Source: Bog-756 sp963829235
Lineage (GTDB): Bacteria > Actinomycetota > Acidimicrobiia > Acidimicrobiales > RAAP-2
Direction: 5' to 3'
Length of the DNA stretch: 64,000 nucleotides
Assembly: GCA_963829235.1 (NCBI GenBank)
Contig: CAWHIF010000003.1
Coordinates: 372,001-436,000, forward strand
Position numbers and translations under genes: made by a program. Positions 8,563-17,796 of the stretch are shown in pieces; the stretch's first letter is position 1, and each line of letters begins with the position of its first letter. Under the pieces are notes generated by a model. It was not told the DNA's origin, searched no databases, and saw nothing but the letters and a program-made list of their open reading frames with translations.

Positions 8563-9947
8563 CTAGGGGCCGATCAGTCCGAAGGCGCCCTCAACCGCGT
8601 CCACGAGGGCCAACGTCGCTGAAGGAGCCAACGCAACTGTTGGATTGGACGACATCGCCGACACCACGAACGTCTGGCCCCTGCTATCCGTCGCCATGTA
8701 GCCGAGAGTCAGGACTCCTGGTTCGGAGCCACCTTTGAACCACACAGTGGGCCACTCCGATGGATCGAGTCCGAGGCCGCCTTTGTTCACTGAGAAGATG
8801 GATGCGATCGGTGACAATTTCGGCTGGCGGGACAGCTGCTTCAATCCGACGAAGGCGCGGCAGATGTCCTCGGGGGATCCGAACCATTCGATCGTGTCGA
8901 TGTCGTGTGGCCGGTTCGACCCCTGGACGTCGCTGACTGAGAGGGGGTCCAGGACGAACCAAGGAACGCCTCACGTTCACCTGGTGCCCGGCTCAGGTAC
9001 GCGTTCGCCAACTTCGGGTAGTTGACGTAATGCAAGAGGAGCGTCTCCCGGGTCGTCAGGAACGGGACGTCGAGTTCGGGAGTGCTCGACCAGTGCCGGA
9101 CCTGGGTCTCGACCGCCGATCGACCCACCAGATCGATGAGCATGTCGGCCGCGGTGTTGTCGCTGATCGAGATCATCTTGGTCGCAGTCCCCTGCACGGA
9201 GACCTTGGTGCCGGGAGGGCTGTACTGGAGCGACCCAGAACCCACCGGGTTCCCGACGCTCTTGAGCTGGTTTTCGACCGTAAGTTCTTGATTCCATCCG
9301 ACCTTCCCGGTGGCGACCTGCTCAGCCAACGCCCCCAGCACAAAGAGCTTGAACTCTGATCCCAAAGGGCGAGGCGTCGACGAGGCCAGCTGGTGGATGA
9401 CCTGACAGGACCCGTTGGTTACTCGTGCGGCAAGAAAGCTGACGTCGGGAGCGATTGCGGCCAGGGCGCGGTCGATCTGAGACCAATTTGTCTCAGAAGG
9501 AGAGGGGGTGAGAAGCAAGCTGTCGATGAGACCTGATTCGTCTACCGAGAGTGTCACCTTCCACCTCACCGTGCCGAATCTGGCGATCGCCACAAGACCG
9601 GTCGGCCCCGACGAAAGCACGCCAACCAGCGTTGCGGGAGTGGGGAGTTCGGCGAGGACGGCATTGACCTTCGTTGCATCGATCTTGTCCAGAAAGAGCG
9701 CGTCAAAGTGGGAACCGATCTCCCGTCCGGACAGCGGGGCGGCCGCTTCCGAGCTCAAAAACCATCTGAGCTGAGTCCCTGCGGGGTCGTTTGGAGGGGT
9801 CTTGGACGTAACGTCGGTGGTACTGGTCGAGGGCACACTTGCGATCGCAGGTGATCCAGAACTGGACCCACCGCAAGAAGACAGGATGGACGCGGCCGCA
9901 ATCGCCCCACACGCTGCGGCCCAGCCCACCCGCTTCCGCCGTGCCAT
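8563..9947 (-). pseudogene. Class A beta-lactamase-like lipoprotein, frameshifted
   Basis: The N-terminal frame (start ATG 9947) has a lipoprotein signal with a Cys in ILSSCGG (residue 25). It then carries the serine hydrolase motifs S197-E-F-K200 (SxxK) and S262-D-N (SDN). The frame is lost near 8955-8965. The conserved C-terminal part continues in another frame (VSDVQGSNRPHDIDTIEWF, then FKGGSEPG, the KTG-box equivalent), ending at 8563. Together the frames make a full-length penicillin-binding/beta-lactamase-like protein. It may be a pseudogene or carry a 1-nt assembly error. It is adjacent to and divergent from a frameshifted phosphotransferase. Confidence 0.8.
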
Positions 9948-10039
9948 CCGGCTATCTTGCCCCAAAGTGCGTCCTTCGCCCCTCAACCGCCGTGCGCTCT
10001 CGCTGGGGCAGGATGGGGCCCGTGAACCGTGAGGAGCGG

Positions 10040-10818
10040 ATGCCCGAGGGGCGTGGCGGTACCAAGGTGTGGCGGTCGAGCCAGGGGGTTCATCGCACCA
10101 TCTGTCCGTGGACGGCAACGGTCCATTCGTTCCTGCTTCACCTCGAGGCCGTCGGCTATCAGGCCGCTCCCCAGGTTATGGGGATGGATGATGCCGGCCG
10201 GGAGGTTCTCAGCTTCATCGAGGGGGAGGTGTTGGCGGACCCTGCATGGCAGCCAGGCCGAGCGACACCGTGGCCGGGGTGGGCGCAATCCGACGACTGC
10301 CTCGTAGAGTCAGCCCGTCTGATCCGCAGACTGCACGAGGCATCGTCATCCTTTGTAGTACCCGAGCACGCCGTGTGGAAGCAGCACGCCTGCCCGGCGT
10401 TGGGCGACGACGAGATCGTGTGTCATGGGGACGTTGGGCCTCACAACACTGCTACCGCGGCGGGATACCGGTTGCTTTCATCGACTGGGACCATATTCGA
10501 CCGAACCACCCGCTGGTTGAGTTCGGCAATGCCGCGTGGCACTTCGTGCCACTCGGAGGCGACGCCTACTTCGTGGACAGCGGGTTCCCGGTCCGGCCCG
10601 ATCTGGCTGGTCGGCTGGCGCTCTTCGCACGCGAGTACGGCGTGGTCGATCGAGCTGAAGTGGCTTGGGCTCTACACCAGGCCAAGCAACGGAGCGTTGA
10701 AGCTGCGAGGTTCTGGCCGATCTCGCCGGCTGAAGGCGCAGCGACGCTGCGGCTGATCGCCAGCGAACTCGAGTGGCTTGACGACAGCCTTGATGCTCTC
10801 GTGTCCGGGCTCGACTGA
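10040..10818 (+). pseudogene. Aminoglycoside phosphotransferase-like protein, frameshifted
   Basis: The first frame encodes GGTKVWRSSQGVHRTICPWTATVHSFLLHLEAVGY and the catalytic loop CHGDVGPHN (Brenner-type HGDxxxxN). At about 10450 the reading switches to a second frame encoding YRGGIPVAFIDWDHIRP (the IDWD metal-binding motif) and the remainder to 10818. A missing base near 10450-10452 would restore HN-T-x-YRGG. The family covers APH-type kinases with diverse substrates. The start is uncertain: an ATG at 10040 follows GAGGAG closely, and a GTG at 10022 and an ATG at 10013 are alternatives. Confidence 0.78.
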
Positions 10819-10932
10819 CTCTGACCGGGTGAGGTCGGGTAGTGGACCTTGACAGTCTCGGCCGCACTGTCGACTTATCATGGGCCCTCAGTTGATTGCC
10901 TCCCCAGAGGGGAAGCCAGGTCGAGGAGCGGG

Positions 10933-11346
10933 ATGGACGCAACCGAACGCGAGATCCAGGTGCGGAGTTTCGTCGAGAAAGTCTGGAATGGCCGAAGCTA
11001 CGAAACGACCAACGATCTTTACAGTGAGGACTATGTCAATCCGTTCGGGACGGGGCCGTCAGCCAAAGTCGAGCCCATCCGCCGATACCACCAGGCGTTC
11101 CCGGACTTGCACCTCGATGTCGAAGAGCTGATCGTGTCCGGTGACACGGTGGTGCTCAAGGCCACACTTCGCGGGACTGACACTGGAGGACATCTGGGAC
11201 GCCCTCCTACCGGGCGAAAGATAGAGGACTGGGTCGTTCACATCATGCACCTCGAGAGCGACAGGGTCGTCAGCGAGTGGATCGGCGCCGATAATCTCGG
11301 CCTGTTCATCCAGCTCGGTGTGCTCGACGACCCGTGGCCCACCTAG
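10933..11346 (+). CDS. SnoaL-like polyketide cyclase / NTF2-fold protein
   Basis: This 137-residue NTF2-fold protein has the ester-cyclase pattern: FVEKVWNGRSYETTNDLYSEDYVNP near the start, IRRYHQAFPDLHLDVEELIVSGDTVVLKATLRGT, and GHLGRPPTGRKIEDWVVHIMHLESDRVVSEW. These are typical of SnoaL-like proteins involved in cyclisation, epoxide hydrolysis or unknown small-molecule chemistry. GAGGAG lies 4 nt before the ATG. It stands alone after the phosphotransferase remnant. Confidence 0.82.
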   Translation: MDATEREIQVRSFVEKVWNGRSYETTNDLYSEDYVNPFGTGPSAKVEPIRRYHQAFPDLHLDVEELIVSGDTVVLKATLRGTDTGGHLGRPPTGRKIEDWVVHIMHLESDRVVSEWIGADNLGLFIQLGVLDDPWPT

Positions 11347-11603
11347 GTCGAAGCACCTGCGGCAACGGGCGACATTCATCCGTTGCGTCCGGACAGTTGA
11401 CCACTCCATGAACCGCAGACTCCAGAGTCCCTCACAACGTGGTGTCCCCCGGTCCGTGACCAGATGACCCGCCGCCAGTGCCCACCGCTCGTCGAGGAAA
11501 GCTTCTCGTCTCCGGGCGCTGACGAGCGGCGGGCGAGCGCGATACCGTACGGTTCGGAGGGCTGCCTGTGGGGTCCGAACGCCAGTACGAGAAGGGAGTC
11601 ATC

Positions 11604-12347
11604 GTGACGCAACGCGCTGTGGAGGTCGAGACCGCAGATGGGATCTGCCCTGCCGCCCTCAGTATCCCCACTGGAAAGGGGCCATGGCCGGCGGTGATCA
11701 TGTTCCCCGACGCCGGGGGGATGCGTGACGTCATGCGTCGGATGGGTGAGCAGCTGTCGGATCTGGGATATGTGGTCCTGGTGCCCGACTTCTATTACCG
11801 AAACGGCCCCTACGACCCGGTCGACATGCGCACCGCGTTCTCCAACAAGGAGACCGCCGAGGAGATCATGGGCCGGATGCAGGGCTACACCGTGGAGCTG
11901 GCGGTACGCGATGCCGCAGCCTTCGTCGACTACCTCGAATCCCGACCGGAAAAGAAGTCGGGTGGCATCGGCACTACCGGCTATTGCATGGGCGGCCGGC
12001 TCTCGCTTGTCACCGCTGCGAACCTGGGCGGACGGATCGCCGCGGCAGCCTCATTCCACGGCGGGAACCTGGCCAAGGCCGACGACCCCGACAGCCCCCA
12101 CCACAAGGCGAGCGCGATCAAGGCCACTGTGTATGTGGCGGGGGCCATTGAGGACCAGTCCTTCAGCGACGAGCAGAAGACCCTGCTCGAGCAGTCCCTG
12201 CGAGAGGCTGGAGTCTCCCACACCATCGAGACCTATCAGGCCCACCACGGCTTCGCGGTTGTCGACAATCCGAGCTACGACGCCGATGCCGCCGAGCGCC
12301 ACTGGAAAGCTACGGAGCAGTTCTTCGGGTCCGTTCTCGCCTCGTGA
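11604..12347 (+). CDS. Dienelactone hydrolase family protein
   Basis: This 247-residue alpha/beta hydrolase has a cysteine nucleophile, Cys128 in TGYCMGG, an acidic residue in AGAIEDQSF and His in AHHGFAV, the triad of dienelactone hydrolases (carboxymethylenebutenolidase, lactone hydrolysis in chlorocatechol pathways). GTG at 11604 is chosen because AAGGGAG lies 5-6 nt upstream; a longer frame from 11568 is unlikely. No chlorocatechol genes are nearby, so the physiological substrate is open. A 9-bp tandem repeat follows the gene. Confidence 0.87.
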   Translation: MTQRAVEVETADGICPAALSIPTGKGPWPAVIMFPDAGGMRDVMRRMGEQLSDLGYVVLVPDFYYRNGPYDPVDMRTAFSNKETAEEIMGRMQGYTVELAVRDAAAFVDYLESRPEKKSGGIGTTGYCMGGRLSLVTAANLGGRIAAAASFHGGNLAKADDPDSPHHKASAIKATVYVAGAIEDQSFSDEQKTLLEQSLREAGVSHTIETYQAHHGFAVVDNPSYDADAAERHWKATEQFFGSVLAS

Positions 12348-12372
12348 CGAGCGGGCCATTCATCGCATTCAT

Positions 12373-12434
12373 CGCACCTCTCGCACCTCTCGCACCTCTC
12401 GCACCTCTCGCACCTCTCGCACCTCTCGCACCTT
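12373..12434 (+). repeat. 9-bp tandem repeat, about seven copies
   Basis: The unit CGCACCTCT is repeated six times exactly, followed by a partial seventh copy, 25 bp downstream of the dienelactone hydrolase stop. No spacers separate the copies. Confidence 0.95.
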
Positions 12435-12530
12435 GAAAATGCCACACCTTCCATCGGGAGTGGTCGCGGTACTGTATGAAATGGAATCGTTCAGGCTGGT
12501 CGTGGGACGGCAGGGTGCCGGTACCGATCG

Positions 12531-14168
12531 GTGACGAGCAGGGTCGGGGTCGAGTTGGCTGACGAGAGTTCTGTCAACCGCTCGGGACCGCGACGCAATG
12601 GGGGACCCCTAGCCACCATGGCGATCCTCGTCCTGGTTGCGGGGTTCGCCATCACCGCCGTGCTCGCGCTGGTCACCGCCACCGTCAACAACCGGAACGA
12701 GAACCGGCTGCTGCAGGTACAGGTGAACGAGGCGGGGACCGTCGTCTCCGGCGTGCTCCCGACCCTCGAGACTCCCCTGGCGTCCGGAGCAGCGATTGCA
12801 CAGGTCACCGCCGGCCGGACCGCCCCGTTCACCCAGTTCATCACCCCCTACGTCGGGCCCACCGGTCCCTTCGCCTACGTGGCCCTGTGTGGAGCAGAAG
12901 ATGGCGCCCCCGCAGTGCTCGGCTCTGTCGGAACGCCGAGCGCGGAGGCGACGGGCGAGGGTGCGGCCCAGTGCGACTTCGTCACAGAACATCACGCATC
13001 CTCGATGCTCTCGGTCGGGAAGATTCTCGATGCCGGGACCCGGGTCGGCCTCTCGTATGCGTCGCCCGGAGCCATGCCGCCACTGGGGGTGTACGCGGAA
13101 TACCTTCTGCCACCTCATCACCACATCGAATTTTCCCAGTCGTCCACATTCCCGAATCTGAATTTCGCCCTCTATCTCGGGCGGGAAGTGCAGGAACGGA
13201 ACCTGTTGGAGGCCACGACGGGCCAACTGCCGATCAGCGGCAGGCACGCAACGACCACAGTCTCGTTCGGCAACGCGGAACTGACCCTGGTGGGCACCCC
13301 GACCCAACCACTCGGTGGGAGCCTCGCCCGCAGAGTGACACCCGTCGTCATCCTGGTCGGAGTTCTACTGGCCATCGGAGCGGCCGTGATGACACAACGC
13401 CTGGTCCGGCGTCGCCGATCCGCCGAGGCCCTTGCCGAGGAGAATGAGCGGCTTTACGGCGAGCAACAGACCCTTGCCCTGTCGCTGCAGCACGCTCTCC
13501 TTCCCGGCCTTGTTCCGGAGATCACCGGGGTGGAGATAGCCACGCGCTACGTGGCCGGTATCGACGTGATGGAGATCGGAGGTGATTGGTTCGATGCGAT
13601 CTCATGCCCGGACGGGGGCTTCATCTTCGTGGTTGGCGACGTCTCCGGCCGGGGCATCCAGGCTGCGGTGATCATGGCCTCCCTCCGCTTCGCCATCCGC
13701 GCCTACGCGGCCCAAGGCGACGCACCCAGTCAGATCCTTACGAAATTGTGCTCGCTCCTCGATATCGGCCGAGAAGGCCACTTCGCCACGATCCTCTGCG
13801 GTCATATCGGCCAGGACCGGCGGACACTGACATTGTCGAGTGCGGGACACCTGCCTCCGCTCCTGGTCAGTGACGGGCACAGCACCTTCGTTGACCTGGT
13901 GATTGGCCCACCGATTGGAACGGCCCCCGACGCGACGTACGCATCGACGTCGATTCATGTTCCGGATGACTGTACCCTCCTGGCCTATACGGACGGTCTG
14001 GTAGAGCGGCGGGGCGAATTGCTCGACATCGGGCTCGAAAACCTTCGGCAATCGGTCGTCCGGAGCGACCGACCGCTTGATCAGCTCCTTTCCGATGTAG
14101 TCGAGGAGCTGACTTCAAAGGGCTCCGACGACGACATCGCCATTCTGGGACTCCGATGGCGGGACTAG
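12531..14168 (+). CDS. Membrane-bound SpoIIE-family PP2C phosphatase with extracellular sensor
   Basis: This 545-residue protein has a TM segment at about 29-50, an extracellular sensor of about 215 residues, a second TM at about 269-289, a short coiled coil at about 297-320 and a SpoIIE/PP2C domain at about 330-543. Catalytic motifs are GGDWFD (350-355), GDVSGRG (369-375) and the terminal DDDIAIL (533-539), the metal-binding aspartates of PP2C phosphatases. Such proteins dephosphorylate anti-sigma antagonists of STAS type, and a STAS protein is encoded about 6 kb away at 20744. The start GTG 12531 is the longest option; no clear ribosome-binding site decides it. Confidence 0.88.
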   Translation: MTSRVGVELADESSVNRSGPRRNGGPLATMAILVLVAGFAITAVLALVTATVNNRNENRLLQVQVNEAGTVVSGVLPTLETPLASGAAIAQVTAGRTAPFTQFITPYVGPTGPFAYVALCGAEDGAPAVLGSVGTPSAEATGEGAAQCDFVTEHHASSMLSVGKILDAGTRVGLSYASPGAMPPLGVYAEYLLPPHHHIEFSQSSTFPNLNFALYLGREVQERNLLEATTGQLPISGRHATTTVSFGNAELTLVGTPTQPLGGSLARRVTPVVILVGVLLAIGAAVMTQRLVRRRRSAEALAEENERLYGEQQTLALSLQHALLPGLVPEITGVEIATRYVAGIDVMEIGGDWFDAISCPDGGFIFVVGDVSGRGIQAAVIMASLRFAIRAYAAQGDAPSQILTKLCSLLDIGREGHFATILCGHIGQDRRTLTLSSAGHLPPLLVSDGHSTFVDLVIGPPIGTAPDATYASTSIHVPDDCTLLAYTDGLVERRGELLDIGLENLRQSVVRSDRPLDQLLSDVVEELTSKGSDDDIAILGLRWRD

Positions 14169-14261
14169 TCGAGGAGTGGTCGGACCATACTTCTCCATCG
14201 ATGCTGCGGCGAGGTTCCGCGTTCCAGGGCCGGCTCCGTAGCGTGTCAGTACACTGACCTC

Positions 14262-14927
14262 GTGCCCGAATCCCGGCTTTCCGATGACCCTCCCCCGCCA
14301 CTCGCCGAAGACGTAAAGGCCGTTCGGTCGGGCAGTTTCGGTGCCGTGGCAAACCACTACGAGCGGTACCGCCCCGGCCCGCCCGAAGATGCGGTTGCCT
14401 GGCTTCTGCCTGAGTCGGTCGGTACGGCGGTCGACCTCGGCGCCGGTACCGGGGCCCTCACCCGCCTGCTCGGGTCCCACGCGAACCACGTGGTCGCCGT
14501 CGAACCAGACGACCGGATGCGCATCGTGCTCGCCGACGAAGTAGCGGGGGTGACTGCGGTGGACGGGCGGGGTGAGGCACTTCCCTTGGAGGACCGGTCG
14601 GTGGGAGCGGTACTGGCCTCGTCGTCCTGGCACTGGATGGATCCGATGGCCACGCTCAGCGAAGTCCGCCGCGTCCTCACCCCGGGAGGTGTGCTGGGCG
14701 CGCTCTGGACAGGGCCGGACCGGGCCGGGCCGTTCATGGAGCGGGTACGGGCCCTGCTCGGGGGCGGAGCGGATGGTGTCGAGGGGGCATCCGAGGCTGT
14801 GCAGCTGCGTGACACTATGGGAGAGGATCTTCAGCGCACCGAGTACGCACTGGAGATTCCCGCCGGACTGCCCTTCACCACGCCCGTGATCGATTCGGCG
14901 TCGATGGTGACGTCACGATCGATGTGA
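14262..14927 (+). CDS. Class I SAM-dependent methyltransferase (possibly truncated)
   Basis: This 221-residue protein begins a Methyltransf_11-type fold at FGAVANHYERYRPGPP. Motif I is AVDLGAGTGALTRLL, followed by VAVEPDDRM, GEALPLEDRSVGAVLASSSWHWMD, and LTPGGVLGALWTG. The N-terminal three quarters fit the family well, but the expected C-terminal region is replaced by a short tail (IDSASMVTSRSM), so the gene may be shortened by about 30-40 residues. The substrate is unknown. Confidence 0.75.
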   Translation: MPESRLSDDPPPPLAEDVKAVRSGSFGAVANHYERYRPGPPEDAVAWLLPESVGTAVDLGAGTGALTRLLGSHANHVVAVEPDDRMRIVLADEVAGVTAVDGRGEALPLEDRSVGAVLASSSWHWMDPMATLSEVRRVLTPGGVLGALWTGPDRAGPFMERVRALLGGGADGVEGASEAVQLRDTMGEDLQRTEYALEIPAGLPFTTPVIDSASMVTSRSM

Positions 14928-14998
14928 CCTTCCGCTGCGACGCCTTCCGCTCACGAACCACGGGTTGACAGGTCCCGCCGATCACCGGTCCGGAGTAG

Positions 14999-16069
14999 GT
15001 GGTTGAAGAGGATCAGCCTCATCTACCTGGGGCCAGAGGGGCACCGCTCCGGGACGAGATGCAGGGACCTGAACGGCGCGCAACCTCAACCCCGGTAACG
15101 TCCGATGCGATGGCCGAGCCCGGAACCAGAAGACTCGCACGCCTTGCCGAAGAGCTCGAGGAAAGCGGACTGCAGCTGGAAGGCAGCGACGCCTTCCGGA
15201 CCATTCTGATCGAAGAGATCGATCATGCTCTCCGTCCACCCGTTCATGAACGCCGGATCGTGAGCAGCGGCACCATTCTCGACCCGATGTCGGATCCAAC
15301 CTCATGGTCGTCGGGAACCCAGCTCGACATCGCTCGGGTGTCGCTGGACCACCAGCCCCTTCCGGCCGCCCGACGGTTCGCCGATGGGCTTTCGAGCTGG
15401 CTCCTGCGTCGGAGCGACGGCACAGCCGAGTGGATGATCCTCGATCGTCCCGCTGGATCGGAACGGGACCTCGTCGTGTTGGCCAACGCCCTCGAGGCCA
15501 CTGTCATCCAGCGGCATCCGGCAGGCTCGGTCCGGATCGTCGGGAGATTCGGGGTGCTTCGCTGGGATGGTCTCAGCTGGCACCACGAGCCGCCGGTTGC
15601 CAGTTGGATCGATGCGGTCACCGACTCTGCGGTCCATGGCGATTTCGAGGTTCTCAATGCGATGCTGGAATTCGCCGTCCACGATCTGGGATCCCTGGGC
15701 ATCGGCTCGCTGCTCATCTATCGTCCCCAAACCGAGCCGGGTCCGCCGGTCGAGGAGCGGCTGCCGACGCCACCGCCCCTGCAAATCGGGCGGGCATCCC
15801 ACCTCGCTCCGCTCCGCCAAGCCCTGGCTCAGATCGATGGCGCAGCCGTTTTCGACGCCGCCGGAGTCCTGCGCCAGCTCGGCGTACGCCTCATCCCCAG
15901 CACTGCTTCAGAAGTGGCAGTCGAAGCGTTCGGGGGCACCCGTCACACCTCCGGTCTCCGCTACAGCCATGATGACCCCCTTGCCACCGTCGTCGCGGTG
16001 AGTGAGGACGGCCCGGTCTCCTTGCTCCGCAACGGCACTGTGCTCGGGAGCTCACGCGAAGGCGGATGA
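14999..16069 (+). CDS. Protein with C-terminal DisA_N-like (diadenylate cyclase-like) domain
   Basis: This 356-residue protein has a C-terminal region (about 260-350) resembling the DisA_N/DAC nucleotide cyclase domain: DGA at 280-282 in AQIDGAAVFDAAGVL, then GTRH at 313-316. In active DAC enzymes the second motif reads GTRHRTA; here it is GTRHTSG, so the RHR triad is incomplete and cyclase activity is doubtful. The N-terminal 250 residues are not recognised. No membrane segment or HhH domain is present. The start is uncertain: GTG at 14999 has a nearby GGAG, and ATGs at 15059 and 15110 are alternatives. Confidence 0.65.
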   Translation: MVEEDQPHLPGARGAPLRDEMQGPERRATSTPVTSDAMAEPGTRRLARLAEELEESGLQLEGSDAFRTILIEEIDHALRPPVHERRIVSSGTILDPMSDPTSWSSGTQLDIARVSLDHQPLPAARRFADGLSSWLLRRSDGTAEWMILDRPAGSERDLVVLANALEATVIQRHPAGSVRIVGRFGVLRWDGLSWHHEPPVASWIDAVTDSAVHGDFEVLNAMLEFAVHDLGSLGIGSLLIYRPQTEPGPPVEERLPTPPPLQIGRASHLAPLRQALAQIDGAAVFDAAGVLRQLGVRLIPSTASEVAVEAFGGTRHTSGLRYSHDDPLATVVAVSEDGPVSLLRNGTVLGSSREGG

Positions 16070-16132
16070 TCGCATCACCGAGGTCCCGGGCACCGCTCCT
16101 CGGGCTGGACGGCCGCGCGAGAAACGGCCCGT

Positions 16133-16966
16133 TCACTTCTTCAATGGCATCCCGGTCTTCTTCGTGGATGGATCGCTCGACCGTCCGGCGACCGGCGGCG
16201 AGTCGGGCCGGTCGAAGGCGGTCGCGAACAGGTAGCTCGTGGCCACACTGCGGTACGGTCGCCACTTCTCGGCGATGGCCAGTACCTCGGCTTGGCTGGG
16301 GAGCTGGTCGAGCTCGTAGGCATGCTGGATGGCCTTTCGGAGAGCAAGGTCACCCGGAAGGACCACGTCTTCTCGCCGGAGTGCGAGGATCAGCGCGCCT
16401 TGGACGGTCCACGGACCGATCCCTGGGATGGTCGTCAGCGCAGCGATGACTTCGTCGTCGGGCAGCTTGCTCAAGCTGTCGGAGTCCAATCGACCATCTA
16501 CGAAGTGGCCGGCCAGATCCCGCAGGGTGGCGACCTTCCGCCACGACAGACCGGCCTGGCGGAGGCTCTCTTGCGGCACCTCGAGCAGTTCGGCCGGAGA
16601 CGGGAGGCGGCCGCCGAATGACATCTCGATCCGATCCAGGATTCGGCGCGTGGCGGTCACGGAAAGCTGCTGGCCGGTGACCTGGAACAGCAGGGCACCG
16701 AACAGGTCCATCGCCGGAAGCTCGGTCATCCACTCCTGCGGATCGAAGGTCGGCCTGGCATCAATAAGGCGTGCCAACACGGGGTCGGCCTGGCGTAGAT
16801 GAGAGCGCGCTTGGTCGAGCGACGCCCCACGCGGATGTTCTGCCGAAGCCCGAGAGGGCGGATCGGCCGATTGCCGGCCGACTCGATCAGGCGCCATACG
16901 CGGGAAGAATAGCTCCGCTTCTTGGCGCCCAGCCTCGCTCACCAGGGACGCCTCGACATGCTTCAA
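16133..16966 (-). CDS. DNA-3-methyladenine glycosylase (AlkA-type, HhH-GPD)
   Basis: This 277-residue protein has the helix-hairpin-helix/GPD core: FGALLFQVTGQQLSVTATRRI, then the hairpin LTTIPGIGPWTVQGALILAL, then the catalytic-aspartate region LPGDLALRKAI. This is the AlkA-type base-excision fold that removes alkylated purines. The TTG at 16966 is taken as the start because GGAGG lies 5-6 nt upstream; an ATG at 16897 lacks a site. It is convergent with the DisA_N-like gene. An unrelated AAG-type glycosylase at 19611 has overlapping specificity. Confidence 0.87.
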   Translation of the reverse strand: MKHVEASLVSEAGRQEAELFFPRMAPDRVGRQSADPPSRASAEHPRGASLDQARSHLRQADPVLARLIDARPTFDPQEWMTELPAMDLFGALLFQVTGQQLSVTATRRILDRIEMSFGGRLPSPAELLEVPQESLRQAGLSWRKVATLRDLAGHFVDGRLDSDSLSKLPDDEVIAALTTIPGIGPWTVQGALILALRREDVVLPGDLALRKAIQHAYELDQLPSQAEVLAIAEKWRPYRSVATSYLFATAFDRPDSPPVAGRSSDPSTKKTGMPLKK

Positions 16967-16999
16967 CGATCCCTCCGATTACCTCAGGCCTTGGGAGGT

Positions 17000-17419
17000 T
17001 CACTTCTTCCGCGGGTCGTCCGCCGGGTCCACGTAGTCGAGGCTGATCGGCCCGACCGCCGTCACCTGCGTGACGTACTCACCGGATTTGGCCCAGTGGA
17101 AGTGCGGAGTACCTCCGGGCAGCACGATGACGGCACCCGGCGGGTACGCCTCCAGATTTCCGCCGTCGAACCGCTCGCCCACTCCGATGTAGAAGACGCC
17201 GGAAATGACCGTGTAGACCCGATCCTCATGGTGCCGATGGGGCATCAGTTTTACGCCTGACGGGACCTTGACCCGCACCACGTATGGAGCAGCCTCCGAC
17301 GGATGGCCTACGACGACTGCAAGACGAGCCGACGGGGGGAATGGCGGAAACGGCTGCCACTCGATCTCCTCGGGCAACGCCGACCCGAAGACCGCCTGGT
17401 CTAGCTGATAACTGCTCAT
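17000..17419 (-). CDS. Cupin-domain protein
   Basis: This 139-residue single cupin has metal-ligand motif 1 in MPHRHHEDRVYTVISGVFYIGVGERFDGG and motif 2 in YPPGAVIVLPGGTPHFHWAK. The His residues (HRHHE and HFH) can bind a divalent metal. The function is unknown; small cupins of this kind include dioxygenases and ChrR-like sensors. The ribosome-binding site comes from a 9-bp tandem repeat (GGAGGTACA units) immediately before the ATG. Confidence 0.85.
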   Translation of the reverse strand: MSSYQLDQAVFGSALPEEIEWQPFPPFPPSARLAVVVGHPSEAAPYVVRVKVPSGVKLMPHRHHEDRVYTVISGVFYIGVGERFDGGNLEAYPPGAVIVLPGGTPHFHWAKSGEYVTQVTAVGPISLDYVDPADDPRKK

Positions 17420-17420
17420 T

Positions 17421-17474
17421 CTCCTGTACCTCCTGTACCTCCGGTATCTCCTGTGCCTCCGGGCACTCCGCGGC
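17421..17474 (-). repeat. 9-bp periodic repeat supplying the cupin ribosome-binding site
   Basis: Six 9-bp units read CTCCTGTAC, CTCCTGTAC, CTCCGGTAT, CTCCTGTGC, CTCCGGGCA, CTCCGCGGC on the plus strand. On the minus strand this gives repeated GGAG Shine-Dalgarno-like cores immediately before the cupin ATG. The remaining divergent region to 17796 shows no other gene; only the promoter of the peroxiredoxin-like gene is expected there. Confidence 0.85.
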
Positions 17475-17796
17475 AGACCGGCGCCACAACTGTTCTCGCT
17501 CCGCGTGGCTGGTAGCGCCTGTGGAAATCCCTGGTCCGGACCGTGGAATGCGACAGAACGCCGACAACCCGTCCACAGCGGCAGTTCCCGATCCTCACCC
17601 GGTGAACGAGGTCGTCCGACCTGTCCAAGGCTCCGACCTCGTCCTCCAGCACCTCTTCAGTGCCTCGGTCGTCCTCGGTCGTCCTTCCCGCGGACCAGGG
17701 ACGACGACCAGTGCCTACCACGGGTGCGAATGACCAGCTGATACGCAACATTTGCTCTCAGTGGATGGATTGAGGCAACGAAAGCGAAGGTGATTG

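Noticed and set aside
12373..12434. CRISPR-like array
   Set aside because: The units are 9 bp with no spacers and no cas genes are nearby.
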